A stretch of 64,000 bases of DNA, from positions 4,418,501-4,482,500 of the forward strand of contig NZ_CP032311.1 of NCBI RefSeq assembly GCF_004803755.1, given 5' to 3'. The notes under the pieces were generated by a model. The model searched no databases. It was not told the DNA's origin and saw only the letters and a list, made by a program, of their open reading frames with translations. Origin of the DNA: Pseudomonas sp. DG56-2 (GTDB lineage: Bacteria; Pseudomonadota; Gammaproteobacteria; Pseudomonadales; Pseudomonadaceae). Positions within the stretch are counted from its first letter, which is position 1. Each line of letters begins with the position of its first letter. Made by a program: the position numbers and the translations under genes. Positions 44,302-54,411 of this stretch are shown piece after piece.

Positions 44302-45180
44302 TTAAAACTGCAGGCCGCACTGGCGCATCGCCTTGCGTACCGTTTCGTGACAGGATTCGCTCAGCCAGGTCAGCGGCAGGCGGATGCCCTTCTGCATCAA
44401 GCCCATTTCAACGAGCGCCCACTTCACCGGAATCGGGTTGGCCTCGCAGAACAGGTCTTTATGCAGCGGCATGAGTTTTTCGTTGATTGCGCGAGCCTTC
44501 TCGGCATTGCCCTCAAGGGCGGCCTCGCACAAATCGGCCATTTCGCGCGGGGCGACATTGGCAGTGACGGAGATGTTGCCTTTGCCACCGAGCAGGATCA
44601 GTTCGACAGCGGTCGGATCATCGCCGGACAACACGATGAAATCCTTGCTCACGCCATCGATGATGGCTTTTGCGCGTTTCAGGTCGCCGGTGGCTTCCTT
44701 GATACCGATGATGGTCGGTACGCTGGACAAACGGATCACGGTCTCGGCCTGCATGTCGCACGAGGTGCGGCCGGGAACGTTGTAGAGGATCTGCGGGATG
44801 TCGACAGCTTCGGCAATATGCTTGAAGTGTTGGTACAGGCCTTCCTGGGTCGGCTTGTTGTAGTACGGGACGACCAGCAGGCAGGCATCGGCGCCAGCCT
44901 TCTTGGCGTTGCGGGTCAGGTGCACGGCTTCGCTGGTAGAGTTGGCACCGGTACCGGCAATGACCGGAATGCGTCCAGCGACACGCTTGACCACGAACTC
45001 GATGACCTGGATATGTTCTTCGACATCCAGGGTTGCGGACTCGCCGGTGGTACCGACGGCGACAATGGCATGAGTGCCCTTCTCCAGATGGAAGTCCACG
45101 AGTTTGCCGAGGCTGTCCCAATCAAGACGCCCTTGTGCATCCATGGGTGTGACCAATGCCACCATACTGCCCGCAATCAT
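44302..45180 (-). CDS. dapA: 4-hydroxy-tetrahydrodipicolinate synthase
   Basis: Lysine/diaminopimelate pathway aldolase of 292 residues that condenses pyruvate with aspartate semialdehyde. Family features are [20 protein letters not shown], the catalytic Tyr in [11 protein letters not shown] and [12 protein letters not shown], and the Schiff-base Lys in [12 protein letters not shown]. The ATG at 45180 with CAGGAG upstream gives the normal length; the frame is open further but without a start site. First gene of the operon running to purC. Confidence 0.97.
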   Translation of the reverse strand: MIAGSMVALVTPMDAQGRLDWDSLGKLVDFHLEKGTHAIVAVGTTGESATLDVEEHIQVIEFVVKRVAGRIPVIAGTGANSTSEAVHLTRNAKKAGADACLLVVPYYNKPTQEGLYQHFKHIAEAVDIPQILYNVPGRTSCDMQAETVIRLSSVPTIIGIKEATGDLKRAKAIIDGVSKDFIVLSGDDPTAVELILLGGKGNISVTANVAPREMADLCEAALEGNAEKARAINEKLMPLHKDLFCEANPIPVKWALVEMGLMQKGIRLPLTWLSESCHETVRKAMRQCGLQF

Positions 45181-45440
45181 GAAACTGCTCCTGCCGGAAA
45201 AAGAGAGCGGTAATGGTACTGGCGCCATCGGCCTTGCACAAGCAAAGCTGGAGGCTGGAGCATTCCCCTCGGCGACCATTTTCGCTACCCTTCTCTCTTT
45301 GATCGGTACACAGTGGCCCGCCGGGCTGCCGACAACCTGCGCAGGCAGTGCCCAAAGCCTCGATCTGAAGCCCCGGGACCACGCCTTCCCGCCGTTCTGA
45401 GTCGTCAGGTACCGACCGCTCATCGCTTTAGGAATGCTGC

Positions 45441-46001
45441 ATGTCCACCCCCACCGTTCGCGAACAATTCCTTGTCATCAGTGCCCTGGGCGCCAATCCC
45501 ATGGAACTGACCAACATCCTGTGCCGGGCCAGTAACGACAATCGCTGCTCGGTCGTCACCTCGCGCTTGACCCGTCACGGTGAATGCAGCGCACTGGTCT
45601 TGCAAGTCTCCGGCAGTTGGGATGCCCTGGCTCGCTTCGAAGCAGCCCTGCCTGGCCTGGCCAAGAAGCACACCTTCACTGTGAATGTGGTGCGCAGTGC
45701 CGAGCTTGAAGTGCGCCCGCTGGCGCTGCCCTACGTGGCCTATGTCAGCGCAGCCTATCGTCCGGACATCATCAATGAGCTGTGCCAGTTCTTCATCGAC
45801 CACCACGTCGAACTGGAAAACCTCACGTGCGACACCTACCAGGCGCCACAAACCGGCGGCACCATGCTCAATGCCACTTTTACCGTGACCCTGCCGGCCG
45901 GAACTCAAATCAGTTGGCTGCGTGACCAGTTCCTGGATTTCTCCGACGCCCTGAACCTGGATGCGCTGATCGAACCTTGGCGCCCACAGAACCCACTGTA
46001 A
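45441..46001 (+). CDS. gcvR: Glycine cleavage system regulator GcvR-like (double ACT)
   Basis: Protein of 186 residues with two ACT-type domains: [20 protein letters not shown] at the start and [20 protein letters not shown] in the middle. In enterobacteria GcvR senses glycine and represses the gcv operon through GcvA. It is divergent from dapA and 12 bp upstream of bcp, the order found in pseudomonads. AGGAATG lies upstream of the ATG. Confidence 0.88.
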   Translation: MSTPTVREQFLVISALGANPMELTNILCRASNDNRCSVVTSRLTRHGECSALVLQVSGSWDALARFEAALPGLAKKHTFTVNVVRSAELEVRPLALPYVAYVSAAYRPDIINELCQFFIDHHVELENLTCDTYQAPQTGGTMLNATFTVTLPAGTQISWLRDQFLDFSDALNLDALIEPWRPQNPL

Positions 46002-46012
46002 GGAAGCTTTCC

Positions 46013-46486
46013 ATGGCCGTTGAACTCGACCAACCCGTCGCCGATTTCCAGGCGCTGGCCACCAGCGGCCAGACCGTCAGTCTGGCTGATCTCAAAGGCA
46101 AGCAAGTGGTGCTGTATTTCTACCCCAAGGACAGCACGCCGGGCTGCACAACCGAAGGCCAAGGTTTCCGTGACCAACATGCGGCCTTCGAAGCAGCCAA
46201 CACCGTGGTGTTCGGTGTTTCCCGCGACAGCATCAAGTCTCATGAGAACTTCAAGGCCAAGCAGGCCTTCCCGTTCGAGCTGATCAGCGACAAAGACGAG
46301 ACCCTGTGCCAACTGTTCGACGTGATCAAGCTGAAGAAGCTTTACGGCAAGGAATACATGGGCGTTGACCGCAGCACTTTCCTGATCGACAAGAACGGCG
46401 TGCTGCGCAAGGCGTGGCGCGGAGTTAAGGTGCCAGGACATGTGGATGCAGTGCTGATTCAAGCACAGGCGCTGAACCAGGCCTGA
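46013..46486 (+). CDS. bcp: Thiol peroxidase Bcp (PrxQ-type peroxiredoxin)
   Basis: Thioredoxin-dependent peroxide reductase of 157 residues. The peroxidatic cysteine lies in FYPKDSTPGCTTEGQGFRD. Most Bcp proteins have a resolving cysteine five residues on; here that position is glycine (CTTEGQ), so it is a 1-Cys-type or uses another resolver. The C-terminal RSTFLIDKNGVLRKAWRGVK is typical. The ATG at 46013 has AAGGAAG upstream. It follows gcvR in one transcript. Confidence 0.92.
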   Translation: MAVELDQPVADFQALATSGQTVSLADLKGKQVVLYFYPKDSTPGCTTEGQGFRDQHAAFEAANTVVFGVSRDSIKSHENFKAKQAFPFELISDKDETLCQLFDVIKLKKLYGKEYMGVDRSTFLIDKNGVLRKAWRGVKVPGHVDAVLIQAQALNQA

Positions 46487-46496
46487 GCCGTCAATT

Positions 46497-46542
46497 GTGG
46501 AGCCAGTGGAGTCGTCACAAGCGCCGGCCCGACTGGCTCCAC
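46497..46542. terminator. Inverted repeat between convergent bcp and permease genes
   Basis: GTGGAGCCAGT and ACTGGCTCCAC form an 11-bp stem with a loop of about 24 nt. No clear T run follows, so it may be a repeat element rather than a simple terminator. Confidence 0.45.
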
Positions 46543-46549
46543 GATGCTT

Positions 46550-47620
46550 TCACAACAACGGCGCGACTGCCGGCTCCTGCTTCGGCCAGGCATCCAGCAC
46601 AGCCTTGAACAGGGTTGCCAGCGGGATCGCAAAGAAAATCCCCCAGAAGCCCCACAACCCGCCAAACAACAGCACCGCGCAAATGATCGCCACCGGGTGC
46701 AGGCTGACCGCTTCGGAAAAAAGCAGTGGCACCAGCACGTTGCCATCCAACGCCTGGATGATCGCGTACACCGCCATCAAGTAGATGAACTGATCGCCCC
46801 AGCCCCACTGGAACAATGCAATCAGGGTAACTGGCACGGTCACCACGACGGCGCCGACGTAAGGCACCACCACCGAAAACCCCACCAACAGCGCCAATAG
46901 CGCCGCATAGTTGAGCCCCAGGGCGATGAAGGCGATGTAGGTCGCCACGCCGCAGATCAGGATCTCGATACCCTTGCCGCGAATGTAGTTGGCGATCTGC
47001 CGGTTCATTTCCTCGGACACCCGATTCAGCAACGTGCGTTCACGCGGCAGGTAGCCACTGACCCAACGAGCAATCAGTTCGCGATCCTTGAGGAAGAAAA
47101 ACACTAGGATCGGCACCAGCACCAGGTAAATCATGATGTTGACCAGCAGCGGCAAGCTCGACAGCGAGAAGGTCAGTGCCCATTGGCCAAACTTGCCAAT
47201 TTCGCCACGCATCGCCTCGATGGCCTGCAGCACCTGTTCGTCAGACACCAGGTGCGGGTAACGCTCGGGAAGCAATAGAAGTAGCGATTGCCACTTGCCA
47301 AGCATACCCGGCAGTTCGTTGAACAGGGTGATCAACTGATGCCAGAGCAATGGCACCAGCACCAGCAAAAACACGGCCAAGGCGCCCATGAACAGGGTAA
47401 AGACCATACCGACGGCATAGCGGGTCGGTACATGCAGGCGTTCCAGGGCATTGACCAGGCCTTGCATGAGAAACGCCAGAACCATGCCGGCGAGCACTGG
47501 CGCCAGCATGCCGCCCAGCGTCAGGACAGCGGTAAAAGCCAGAACCAACAAGACCACCAGCACCACTGCCTCTTCATCGGAGAAGTAGCGCTGCATCCAG
47601 TCGCGAAGCACCTTGAACAT
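46550..47620 (-). CDS. AI-2E/PerM-family membrane protein
   Basis: Inner-membrane protein of 356 residues with about eight hydrophobic segments and a central amphipathic region. Features include AVLTLGGMLAPVLAGMVLAF near the start, FFFLKDRELIARWVSGYLPR in the middle, and the C-terminal GNVLVPLLFSEAVSLHPVAI. Members export autoinducer-2 or exchange ions; the actual substrate is not known. It is 22 bp after the TusA-like gene on the same strand. Confidence 0.9.
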   Translation of the reverse strand: MFKVLRDWMQRYFSDEEAVVLVVLLVLAFTAVLTLGGMLAPVLAGMVLAFLMQGLVNALERLHVPTRYAVGMVFTLFMGALAVFLLVLVPLLWHQLITLFNELPGMLGKWQSLLLLLPERYPHLVSDEQVLQAIEAMRGEIGKFGQWALTFSLSSLPLLVNIMIYLVLVPILVFFFLKDRELIARWVSGYLPRERTLLNRVSEEMNRQIANYIRGKGIEILICGVATYIAFIALGLNYAALLALLVGFSVVVPYVGAVVVTVPVTLIALFQWGWGDQFIYLMAVYAIIQALDGNVLVPLLFSEAVSLHPVAIICAVLLFGGLWGFWGIFFAIPLATLFKAVLDAWPKQEPAVAPLL

Positions 47621-47642
47621 TGACGATCCTTAGGAAAAAAAC

Positions 47643-47882
47643 TCAGGCTTTGCGAAGCCAGTAGGTGTAAACACCTTCTTCTGCTGTTTCGAGCAGCAGC
47701 GTATGACCGGCCAATCTGGCAAAAGTGCGAAAATCGCGCTGCGACCCGGCATCGGTGGCCAGCACCTTGAGCACCGCGCCGCTGGCCAGGCGATTGAGTT
47801 CCATCTTTGCCTTGAGCAACGGCAGCGGGCAGTTCAGGCCACAGGCGTCGAGTTCGGCGTCAAACGTCAGGGTATCGCTCAT
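47643..47882 (-). CDS. TusA-like sulfur carrier protein
   Basis: Small protein of 79 residues with the sulfurtransferase signature DACGLNCPLPLLKAKMELNR (residues 10-29); the catalytic cysteine is in CPLP. It probably relays persulfide sulfur. The ATG at 47882 is chosen because the conserved domain starts a few residues later. It is divergent from the BepA-like protease. Confidence 0.9.
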   Translation of the reverse strand: MSDTLTFDAELDACGLNCPLPLLKAKMELNRLASGAVLKVLATDAGSQRDFRTFARLAGHTLLLETAEEGVYTYWLRKA

Positions 47883-47990
47883 CAGGGACTCCAGGCAGGC
47901 ACATTCGAACAAGCTTCGTAGAATACCGCCACTGGTCGCCAACGTGTGAGCCAGCTACAGTAAGGTTCTTTGTCGACCAGAGCTTTGTGC

Positions 47991-49424
47991 ATGAATTTAC
48001 TGCGCCCTACCCTGCTGACGCTGGCCTGTTTGATGGCGCTTCCCAGTCATGCCGACGACCTGCCGTCACTTGGCGACGCCAGTTCTGCCATTGTCTCTCC
48101 GCAACAGGAACACCAGTTGGGTCGTGCCTGGCTCAGCCTGCTACGGGGCAACATCAACCAGCTCAATGACCCGCAACTCAAGGACTATGTCGAAACCAGC
48201 GTCTATCGCCTGGCTGAAACCAGTCAGTTGCAGGACCGTCGCCTGGAATTTGTCCTGATCGACAGCCGCGAGCTCAACGCCTTCGCCGCCCCAGGCGGGA
48301 TTGTCGGGGTCAACGGGGGTTTGTTCCTCAACGCGCAGACCGAAGGCGAATATGCCTCGGTACTGGCCCACGAACTGGCGCACTTGTCTCAGCGTCACTT
48401 TGCCCGAGGTGTCGAAGCCCAGCAGCGCATGCAACTGCCGATGATGGCGGCGTTGCTAGCGGGCATCGTCGCTGCCGCAGCCGGTGCCGGTGATGCCGGT
48501 ATCGCCGCGATTGCCGGCACCCAGGCAGCCGCTATCCAGGAACAGCGGCGCTTCTCGCGCCAGAACGAACAAGAGGCCGACCGCATCGGCATTCTCAACC
48601 TGGAAAAAGCCGGATACGACCCACGCAACATGCCGAGCATGTTCGAGCGCTTGATGCGCCAGTACCGCTATGACGCCAAGCCACCGGAATTCCTCCTCAC
48701 TCACCCGGTTACCGAGTCGCGTATCGCCGACACCCGCAACCGCGCCGAACAAGCGCCAAAGGGTGGTACTGAGGACAGCCAGCGCTACCAGTTGATTCGA
48801 GCTCGCGTTGCGCTGATCTACGAGGGCACTCCGGGCCTTGCAGCCAAACGCTTCCGGGCGCAGCTGGATGAAAACCCGAACCTGGACTCGGCCCGCTACG
48901 GCCTGGCGCTAGCGTTGATCAAAGGTGGCCGTCTCAACGAAGCGCGAGATGCCCTCAAGCCCTTGCTGGCCAAGGCGCCCAACGACGTCACCTACAACCT
49001 GGCCCAAATCGACCTCGACGTTACCAACAATCGCCTGACCGATGCCCAGCAACGGATCGAGCGCATGCGCGCACTGTATCCAGGGAACTACCCGCTGCAG
49101 CAGGCGCGAATTGACCTGCTGCTCAAACAGAACCGCGCGCCTGAAGCGGAAAAAGCCCTGGATGCCCTGCTCAAGAGTCGCCCGGATGACCCGGATGTCT
49201 GGTACGACGTTGCTGAAGTTCGCGGGCTTTCTGGCAACACCATCGGCCTGCATCAGGCGCGCGCTGAATATTTCGCCCTGGTGGGCGATTTCGACCAGGC
49301 GCTGCAGCAACTCGACTATGCCAAGCAACGTGCAGGCAGCAACTTTGTGCTGGCATCGAAAATCGATGCACGTCAGCGCGAATTGCTGGAGCAGCAGCGG
49401 ATGGTCAAGGACATGATGCGCTGA
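47991..49424 (+). CDS. Periplasmic M48 metalloprotease with TPR domain (BepA-like)
   Basis: Exported protein of 477 residues. The signal peptide ends at PSHA-DD. The zinc protease motif HELAH is in SVLAHELAHLSQRHF (about residues 124-138), with a third ligand Glu in NEQEADRIGI. The C-terminal 200 residues carry TPR-like repeats. This is the layout of BepA (YfgC), which trims and helps assemble LptD and other outer-membrane proteins. The ATG at 47991 directly starts the signal peptide. Confidence 0.9.
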   Translation: MNLLRPTLLTLACLMALPSHADDLPSLGDASSAIVSPQQEHQLGRAWLSLLRGNINQLNDPQLKDYVETSVYRLAETSQLQDRRLEFVLIDSRELNAFAAPGGIVGVNGGLFLNAQTEGEYASVLAHELAHLSQRHFARGVEAQQRMQLPMMAALLAGIVAAAAGAGDAGIAAIAGTQAAAIQEQRRFSRQNEQEADRIGILNLEKAGYDPRNMPSMFERLMRQYRYDAKPPEFLLTHPVTESRIADTRNRAEQAPKGGTEDSQRYQLIRARVALIYEGTPGLAAKRFRAQLDENPNLDSARYGLALALIKGGRLNEARDALKPLLAKAPNDVTYNLAQIDLDVTNNRLTDAQQRIERMRALYPGNYPLQQARIDLLLKQNRAPEAEKALDALLKSRPDDPDVWYDVAEVRGLSGNTIGLHQARAEYFALVGDFDQALQQLDYAKQRAGSNFVLASKIDARQRELLEQQRMVKDMMR

Positions 49425-49438
49425 GAACAACCGTCCGT

Positions 49439-49502
49439 GTGGGAGCGGATTTATCCGCGAGGGACTGCAGGGCAGTCCTTCGCGGCGATGCCGGCGCCTA
49501 CA
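49439..49502. repeat. Pseudomonas-type REP element
   Basis: GTGGGAGCGGATTTATCCGC starts a stretch with two imperfect hairpins ending CGCCTACA, the typical extragenic REP sequence of fluorescent pseudomonads. It lies between two convergent genes. Confidence 0.75.
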
Positions 49503-49526
49503 CTAGGCAGTGAGTGAACGACCTCG

Positions 49527-50585
49527 TCAGGCGTTGCCAGACAGTTTCATCCGCGCTGCCTGGGTGAAATCGAGCATGCGTTTGAGTGGCTTGATCGCCT
49601 GGGGAATCAGCGCAGGCTCCACGAAGATCTCGTTGCTGCCTTCACGCAGGCATTGCAGCGTGCGTTCCAGCGTGTTCATGGCCATCCACGGGCAATGGGC
49701 ACAGCTGCGGCAAGCAGCACCGTTGCCGGCCGTCGGCGCTTCAATGAACACCTTGTCCGGGCACAGCTGCTGCATCTTGTAGAAGATGCCGCGGTCGGTG
49801 GCGACAATGAAGGTTTTGTTCGACATGGTTTGCGCTGCGGCGATCAGCTGGCTGGTAGAGCCAACCGCATCCGCCAGATCGATCACCGACTCCGGCGATT
49901 CCGGGTGCACCAGGATCGCGGCATCCGGATACAGCGCCTTCATGTCTTCCAACTGGCGTGACTTGAACTCTTCGTGAACGATGCAGGCACCGTCCCAAAG
50001 CAGCATGTCGGCGCCGGTCTGTTTCTGGATGTAGCGCCCCAGGTGTTGGTCCGGGCCCCAGATAATGGTTTCGCCGTTGTCCATCAGGCTTTCGACGATT
50101 TCCAGCGCACAGCTGGAGGTCACCACCCAATCGGCGCGGGCTTTGACCGCCGCCGAAGTGTTGGCATAGACCACCACGGTTCGCTCTGGGTGCTTGTCGC
50201 AAAAGGCCGAGAATTCCTCTACCGGACAGCCCAGGTCTAGCGAGCACGTCGCTTCCAGGGTGGGCATCAGCACACGCTTTTCGGGATTGAGGATTTTTGC
50301 CGTCTCGCCCATGAAGCGCACGCCCGCGACAATCACGGTACTGGCTTCGTGCTTGTTGCCGAAGCGAGCCATTTCCAGCGAATCAGACACGCAGCCGCCG
50401 GTTTCCTCGGCCAGTGCCTGAATCACAGGATCACAGTAGTAATGGGCAACCAGCACCGCGTTCTGCGCCTTGAGTTCGGCGGCGATGGCGGCGCGGTAGT
50501 CGGCCTCTTGCTCGGGCGTCAGCGGCTTGGGCTGCTTGGCATCGAGGTGGGCTTGCACCAAAAGGCGTTCGGAAATCTGGGTCAT
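49527..50585 (-). CDS. nadA: Quinolinate synthase A
   Basis: NAD biosynthesis enzyme of 352 residues that condenses iminoaspartate with dihydroxyacetone phosphate, using a [4Fe-4S] cluster. Segments include [20 protein letters not shown], the [15 protein letters not shown] block, [14 protein letters not shown] and the [16 protein letters not shown] motif near the C-terminus; cysteine ligands are among these. The ATG at 50585 gives the normal length. Confidence 0.96.
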   Translation of the reverse strand: MTQISERLLVQAHLDAKQPKPLTPEQEADYRAAIAAELKAQNAVLVAHYYCDPVIQALAEETGGCVSDSLEMARFGNKHEASTVIVAGVRFMGETAKILNPEKRVLMPTLEATCSLDLGCPVEEFSAFCDKHPERTVVVYANTSAAVKARADWVVTSSCALEIVESLMDNGETIIWGPDQHLGRYIQKQTGADMLLWDGACIVHEEFKSRQLEDMKALYPDAAILVHPESPESVIDLADAVGSTSQLIAAAQTMSNKTFIVATDRGIFYKMQQLCPDKVFIEAPTAGNGAACRSCAHCPWMAMNTLERTLQCLREGSNEIFVEPALIPQAIKPLKRMLDFTQAARMKLSGNA

Positions 50586-50784
50586 GATCGCTGGACCTGC
50601 AGGCGCTTGTGCGCGTAAGCCGAGTGTATCACCGAGCCCTGGCAAATCGGCTACAGGCTCCGCAGGCAACGTACACAATGACATGGCAGGCGGAACCAAA
50701 GACCTTCTGCGGCCTCGGGTTTTTATGGGATGCCGAAGGCTACAGTTAATCGGATGAATTCAAAAGGTTTTTTTAGTGAAACAG

Positions 50785-50816
50785 GCCTTGGGGCGACGAC
50801 CATGCCGCCCCAAGGC
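50785..50816 (-). terminator. Hairpin after the YdgA-like gene
   Basis: GCCTTGGGGCG and CGCCCCAAGGC form an 11-bp stem with a 10-nt loop, 7 bp beyond the stop codon. The downstream run on this strand is A-rich, so termination strength is uncertain. Confidence 0.55.
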
Positions 50817-50822
50817 GTGCCG

Positions 50823-52313
50823 TCAGCCTTCCGTCGGCTGCATTGCGCCGAGGTGGGCCATGATCAAGCTGGCGAACTGCTCGACGGTCATTTTCTGGCC
50901 GTTGAAGTCAACCATGCCTTCGGCGTAGTGCAGATTGGCAAGGATATCGTTGCCCTGCACCGTAGCCATCCGGCTCTGCAGCGCCATCATGCCGACCATT
51001 TCGCCAGCCTGCGATGCTTGCTGGGAAAGCACCTGCGCATCGCTTTGCCCTTCCAGGCGTGCCTGCAATGTGGCCAAGTCACCGATCATGGGTTTGGATA
51101 CCTGCAGTTTGCTCTGCACCTGGGTAATCATCTGCTGATACAGCTCAGCCGTCGGCAACTCCAGCGAAGCCGGCTTGCCCAATTGAACACTCAAGCTGAA
51201 ATGACTTTCACCGTTGGCTGTCTTGAACGAGAAATCGTCCAGGGCAATTTGCGGCTTGGCGGCCAGCATTTGCTGAACATGGGCGCTGACCTGAGCTTTT
51301 TCTGCGTCGGTCATCGGCAGTGATGGCAGTGCATCACCCTGCGCAGCTGCCGCTTGAAACTCGGGCAAACGGGTCTGGTACCAGGCAGCCAGCGCCTGCA
51401 TGGCTGGCACATCTAGATTCTTGATGCTCCAGTGCATCGCTCCGGAACCTACCGGTTTGCCATCAAAGTTGATATCACCAACCTTGTAGGCCATGGTGCC
51501 GGACAGCTTGTCGCCGTCAGCCTGGTATTCGTTGTTTTGCTCAAGATGCTTCATCAACAGCACTTTCTGCTGCTCACCCAGCAACGCGCTGACCTCTCCC
51601 ATACCCATGTTCATGGTACCCACATAGAAACCATGGGGTGTCTTGGTCAGGTCGCCAAACACACGCAAGTCCTTGAGTTCCACCTTCATGGGCACGTCGT
51701 CTGCGTCCTCCAGGTTCAACATCAAGCTCGCCGAATCGCCGGTGAACCTGGCCTGCTCGGCATCCTTGGTGCCAGTCGCCTGCACCTGCAATCCGGAGAA
51801 CTTTATGCGCGTGACACCCGCCTCTTTCAACTCCATGGGCGGCATGATCAGGGTGCCATCGGTGGAACCGTCGTAACCCAGACTGTTCTGCCCGTATACC
51901 GGCGCCACATCGCCACTGGCGGCAAACCAGTCAGCGGTGACAGCATCTTTTTCCAGTGCATAGTTACTCGCCGCCATCACTGGCATGAGCTTCAACGCCT
52001 TGACCCGGGTCCAGGGCAACGGACCATGCTCGATGCGATCGACGATGCCGAACTCAAAGCTCTTGAGCTGATCGCCAACCACCATGTCCTTGACCTTCAC
52101 CCGGTAGTGCGCGGTGCTCGAGAACAGGTGCGAATCCAGCGATGCCAGCTCCACGGTCATATTGCCAGCGGACTGTTTGAGCTGGATATTGGCCTGCACC
52201 ATAGCCTGCTCGAGCACCGCCGGGAGTTGCTTACCGGTGTACCAGGCACCCGCCGTGCAAACTGCTGCCACGGCGACTACGAGCCCGGAAAGTACACCTA
52301 CTGTCTTCTTCAT
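50823..52313 (-). CDS. YdgA/DUF945-family protein
   Basis: Protein of 496 residues with one N-terminal membrane anchor (MKKTVGVLSGLVVAVAAVCT) and a long periplasmic part. DUF945 features are AWYTGKQLPAVLEQAMVQAN, LPWTRVKALKLMPVMAASNY and many amphipathic beta strands as in AsmA-like proteins. The C-terminus is helical (LSQQASQAGEMVGMMALQSR). The function is not established; lipid or envelope transport is suspected for the fold. Confidence 0.8.
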   Translation of the reverse strand: MKKTVGVLSGLVVAVAAVCTAGAWYTGKQLPAVLEQAMVQANIQLKQSAGNMTVELASLDSHLFSSTAHYRVKVKDMVVGDQLKSFEFGIVDRIEHGPLPWTRVKALKLMPVMAASNYALEKDAVTADWFAASGDVAPVYGQNSLGYDGSTDGTLIMPPMELKEAGVTRIKFSGLQVQATGTKDAEQARFTGDSASLMLNLEDADDVPMKVELKDLRVFGDLTKTPHGFYVGTMNMGMGEVSALLGEQQKVLLMKHLEQNNEYQADGDKLSGTMAYKVGDINFDGKPVGSGAMHWSIKNLDVPAMQALAAWYQTRLPEFQAAAAQGDALPSLPMTDAEKAQVSAHVQQMLAAKPQIALDDFSFKTANGESHFSLSVQLGKPASLELPTAELYQQMITQVQSKLQVSKPMIGDLATLQARLEGQSDAQVLSQQASQAGEMVGMMALQSRMATVQGNDILANLHYAEGMVDFNGQKMTVEQFASLIMAHLGAMQPTEG

Positions 52314-52364
52314 GAATTGTTCCGCTTGTCCATTTTTGAGAGTTGTTGCAGCAAGGCCATGGGC

Positions 52365-53234
52365 CTATTCGTTGACGTCCATGAACTCACGAGCCCAGAC
52401 GATATAGTCGCCAGGCACCGTGTAGGTATGGGTAAGTTCGGTGGCACTCAGGTCCGAGGCACTGCTGGTGATGCGGCGCTGCTCGCGCAGGCAATCATAG
52501 GTCGCCTTGATCGCCGCAAAATAAGCGCCATGACCGTCCACGGCAATGCGCACTCCCAACTGCGCCAGACGCGCATCATCGTGCAATTGCGGATTGCCGT
52601 AGGTCACCAGCATCAACGGCACGCTCAGGTGCTTGGCGATCTGTTCAAGGTGGTCAAAATCACGAATGCCAACCATGCACAGGCCATCGGCACCGGCATT
52701 CTGATACGCCACGGTGCGGGCAATGACTTCCTCAACCGGAATCAACGCAGCGTTGGTGCGCGCAATGATCGCAAGCTCGGGATCGACACGCGCCTCCAGC
52801 GCCGCACGGATCTTGCCGACACCTTCGGCAATGCTGATCAGGTCGGTGGACTTGCGCCCGAATTGAGCGGGCAGCAGCGTGTCCTCGATGGTCAGCGCCG
52901 CGATTCCGGCACGCTCAAGTTCAGTGACCGTGCGCATTACGTTCAAGGCGTTGCCATAGCCATGGTCGGCGTCGGCAATCACCGGCAATTGGGCCACACG
53001 GCCAATGCGCGTCGCCTGTTCGGCAAATTCGCTAAGGGTGATCAGGGCAAAATCAGGTGCAGCAAGCACCTGCAGGGATGCGACCGAACCACCGAGAATG
53101 CCCACCTCGAACCCCAGATCAGCGGCGATACGCGCCGACATCGGGTCAAACACGGAAGCCGTGTGGTAACAGGCGGGAGAAGCAAGGAGTTTACGAAACG
53201 CGCGACGCAGGTCTTGGTGTGAGGCTCTTGGCAT
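52365..53234 (-). CDS. Oxaloacetate decarboxylase-like (ICL/PEP mutase superfamily)
   Basis: TIM-barrel enzyme of 289 residues related to PA4872 of P. aeruginosa, an oxaloacetate decarboxylase. Segments include [20 protein letters not shown], the metal-binding [15 protein letters not shown] (residues about 84-98), [14 protein letters not shown] and [14 protein letters not shown]. The superfamily Lys-Lys-Cys-Gly-His loop is absent, as in PA4872. It is 52 bp upstream of the YdgA-like gene. Other PEP mutase-type lyases remain possible. Confidence 0.82.
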   Translation of the reverse strand: MPRASHQDLRRAFRKLLASPACYHTASVFDPMSARIAADLGFEVGILGGSVASLQVLAAPDFALITLSEFAEQATRIGRVAQLPVIADADHGYGNALNVMRTVTELERAGIAALTIEDTLLPAQFGRKSTDLISIAEGVGKIRAALEARVDPELAIIARTNAALIPVEEVIARTVAYQNAGADGLCMVGIRDFDHLEQIAKHLSVPLMLVTYGNPQLHDDARLAQLGVRIAVDGHGAYFAAIKATYDCLREQRRITSSASDLSATELTHTYTVPGDYIVWAREFMDVNE

Positions 53235-53326
53235 GGTCTTTCCAATCTATCGACTTCATTTATCGGACAGAACATACCACTGCAGGGCCTATGGCCGACA
53301 GGGTCAGATGCCATGCAGTTGTCGGC

Positions 53327-54238
53327 TCAGTTGCGCTGCTGCGTTCGTTTCAGCGTTTCACTAGGCAGCTCTTTGAACAATTGCTGATAGCTATTAGAGA
53401 AGCGCCCCAAGTGCCAGAATGACCAATGCATGGCGACTTCCGCGACGGTGCTGGCACCGGGTCGAGCGCTCAACAACTCACGGCGCGCGCTGTTCAGGCG
53501 ACGCAAACGCAACCAGTTTGCCGGCGTCATCCCGGTGTAGGTCTTGAAGGCTTGCTGCAACTGACGCAATGGCACCTCGGCAACCTGCGCCAACTCCAGC
53601 AGGTTGAGCGTCTCTTCCGGGCAGTCGGCAGCCCATTGGCTGATACGGCGCATGATCGTGCGTTCTTCGGTGCGCCGCCCCAATGCGCTGCGGTCCAGGC
53701 AAACACTGGCGCTGTCGAGTATGTACAGGCAATCCTGAAGCAACTGCTCGGTCAGGGCTTCGCGGCTGGGCGGATCAATTTCCTGCCCCAGACGGGTCAA
53801 GGTGCTGCTTAACCAACCGCCGAACAATGCAGTCTGCCTCGAGTTGAGCGGCGCCATGAACAGCCCTTCGAGCCTGGCGATATCCACAGCGTGGCGCTGG
53901 ACGAACTCGGGGCCGAACACCACCGCCACTTCCTGGTAGTTCTCTGGCGTAATCCAGATGTTGCGGCTTTCACCGTTGAGCAAGTAAAGGCTGTTGTCCG
54001 TGCGGTCAAAACAGAAGGTCAAGGCCCCGCTAGGAGCGTGAAAACTCTGCTCTACCCGCGTGTTCATGGACTCTTCGTAGATCTCTACGCCTTCAAGCTC
54101 CAGGCAGCGTATACGCCCCTCGAAATGCCCCGGCGACATCTGCTGGTATTGCACGCTCCAATTGGGCGAGGCGCGCTCTTGCTCGATCACTGTAGCGGTA
54201 CTGAAAGCCTGAACCTGAAACGGATTTGGCGCTGTCAT
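53327..54238 (-). CDS. AraC-family regulator of the putrescine operon (putative)
   Basis: Regulator of 303 residues. The N-terminal half is a variable sensor domain (NPFQVQAFSTATVIEQERAS at the start), and the C-terminus has two helix-turn-helix motifs: LAQVAEVPLRQLQQAFKTYT and VAEVAMHWSFWHLGRFSNSY. The start at 54238 has GACGAG 8 nt upstream. It is divergent from the puuA-like gene by 173 bp and is probably its regulator. Confidence 0.83.
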   Translation of the reverse strand: MTAPNPFQVQAFSTATVIEQERASPNWSVQYQQMSPGHFEGRIRCLELEGVEIYEESMNTRVEQSFHAPSGALTFCFDRTDNSLYLLNGESRNIWITPENYQEVAVVFGPEFVQRHAVDIARLEGLFMAPLNSRQTALFGGWLSSTLTRLGQEIDPPSREALTEQLLQDCLYILDSASVCLDRSALGRRTEERTIMRRISQWAADCPEETLNLLELAQVAEVPLRQLQQAFKTYTGMTPANWLRLRRLNSARRELLSARPGASTVAEVAMHWSFWHLGRFSNSYQQLFKELPSETLKRTQQRN

Positions 54239-54411
54239 AAACGGCTCGTCATGCACTCTTTTGGTGCATTTAATTCCGGAAAAAGTGGATAGATGGATCT
54301 GCACACCTCGACCAAGATAGCCCTCAACGCGCTGCAGGGGAAGTCGTCCAGACGGCATGCCAGCCTTGATCGCAGGTCCTGGCGCGGAATAAAACCAATA
54401 ACGAGGTCTTT

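Noticed and set aside
51432..53222. Long plus-strand frame of 596 codons
   Set aside because: Antisense to the YdgA-like and oxaloacetate decarboxylase-like genes; no motif or ribosome site.
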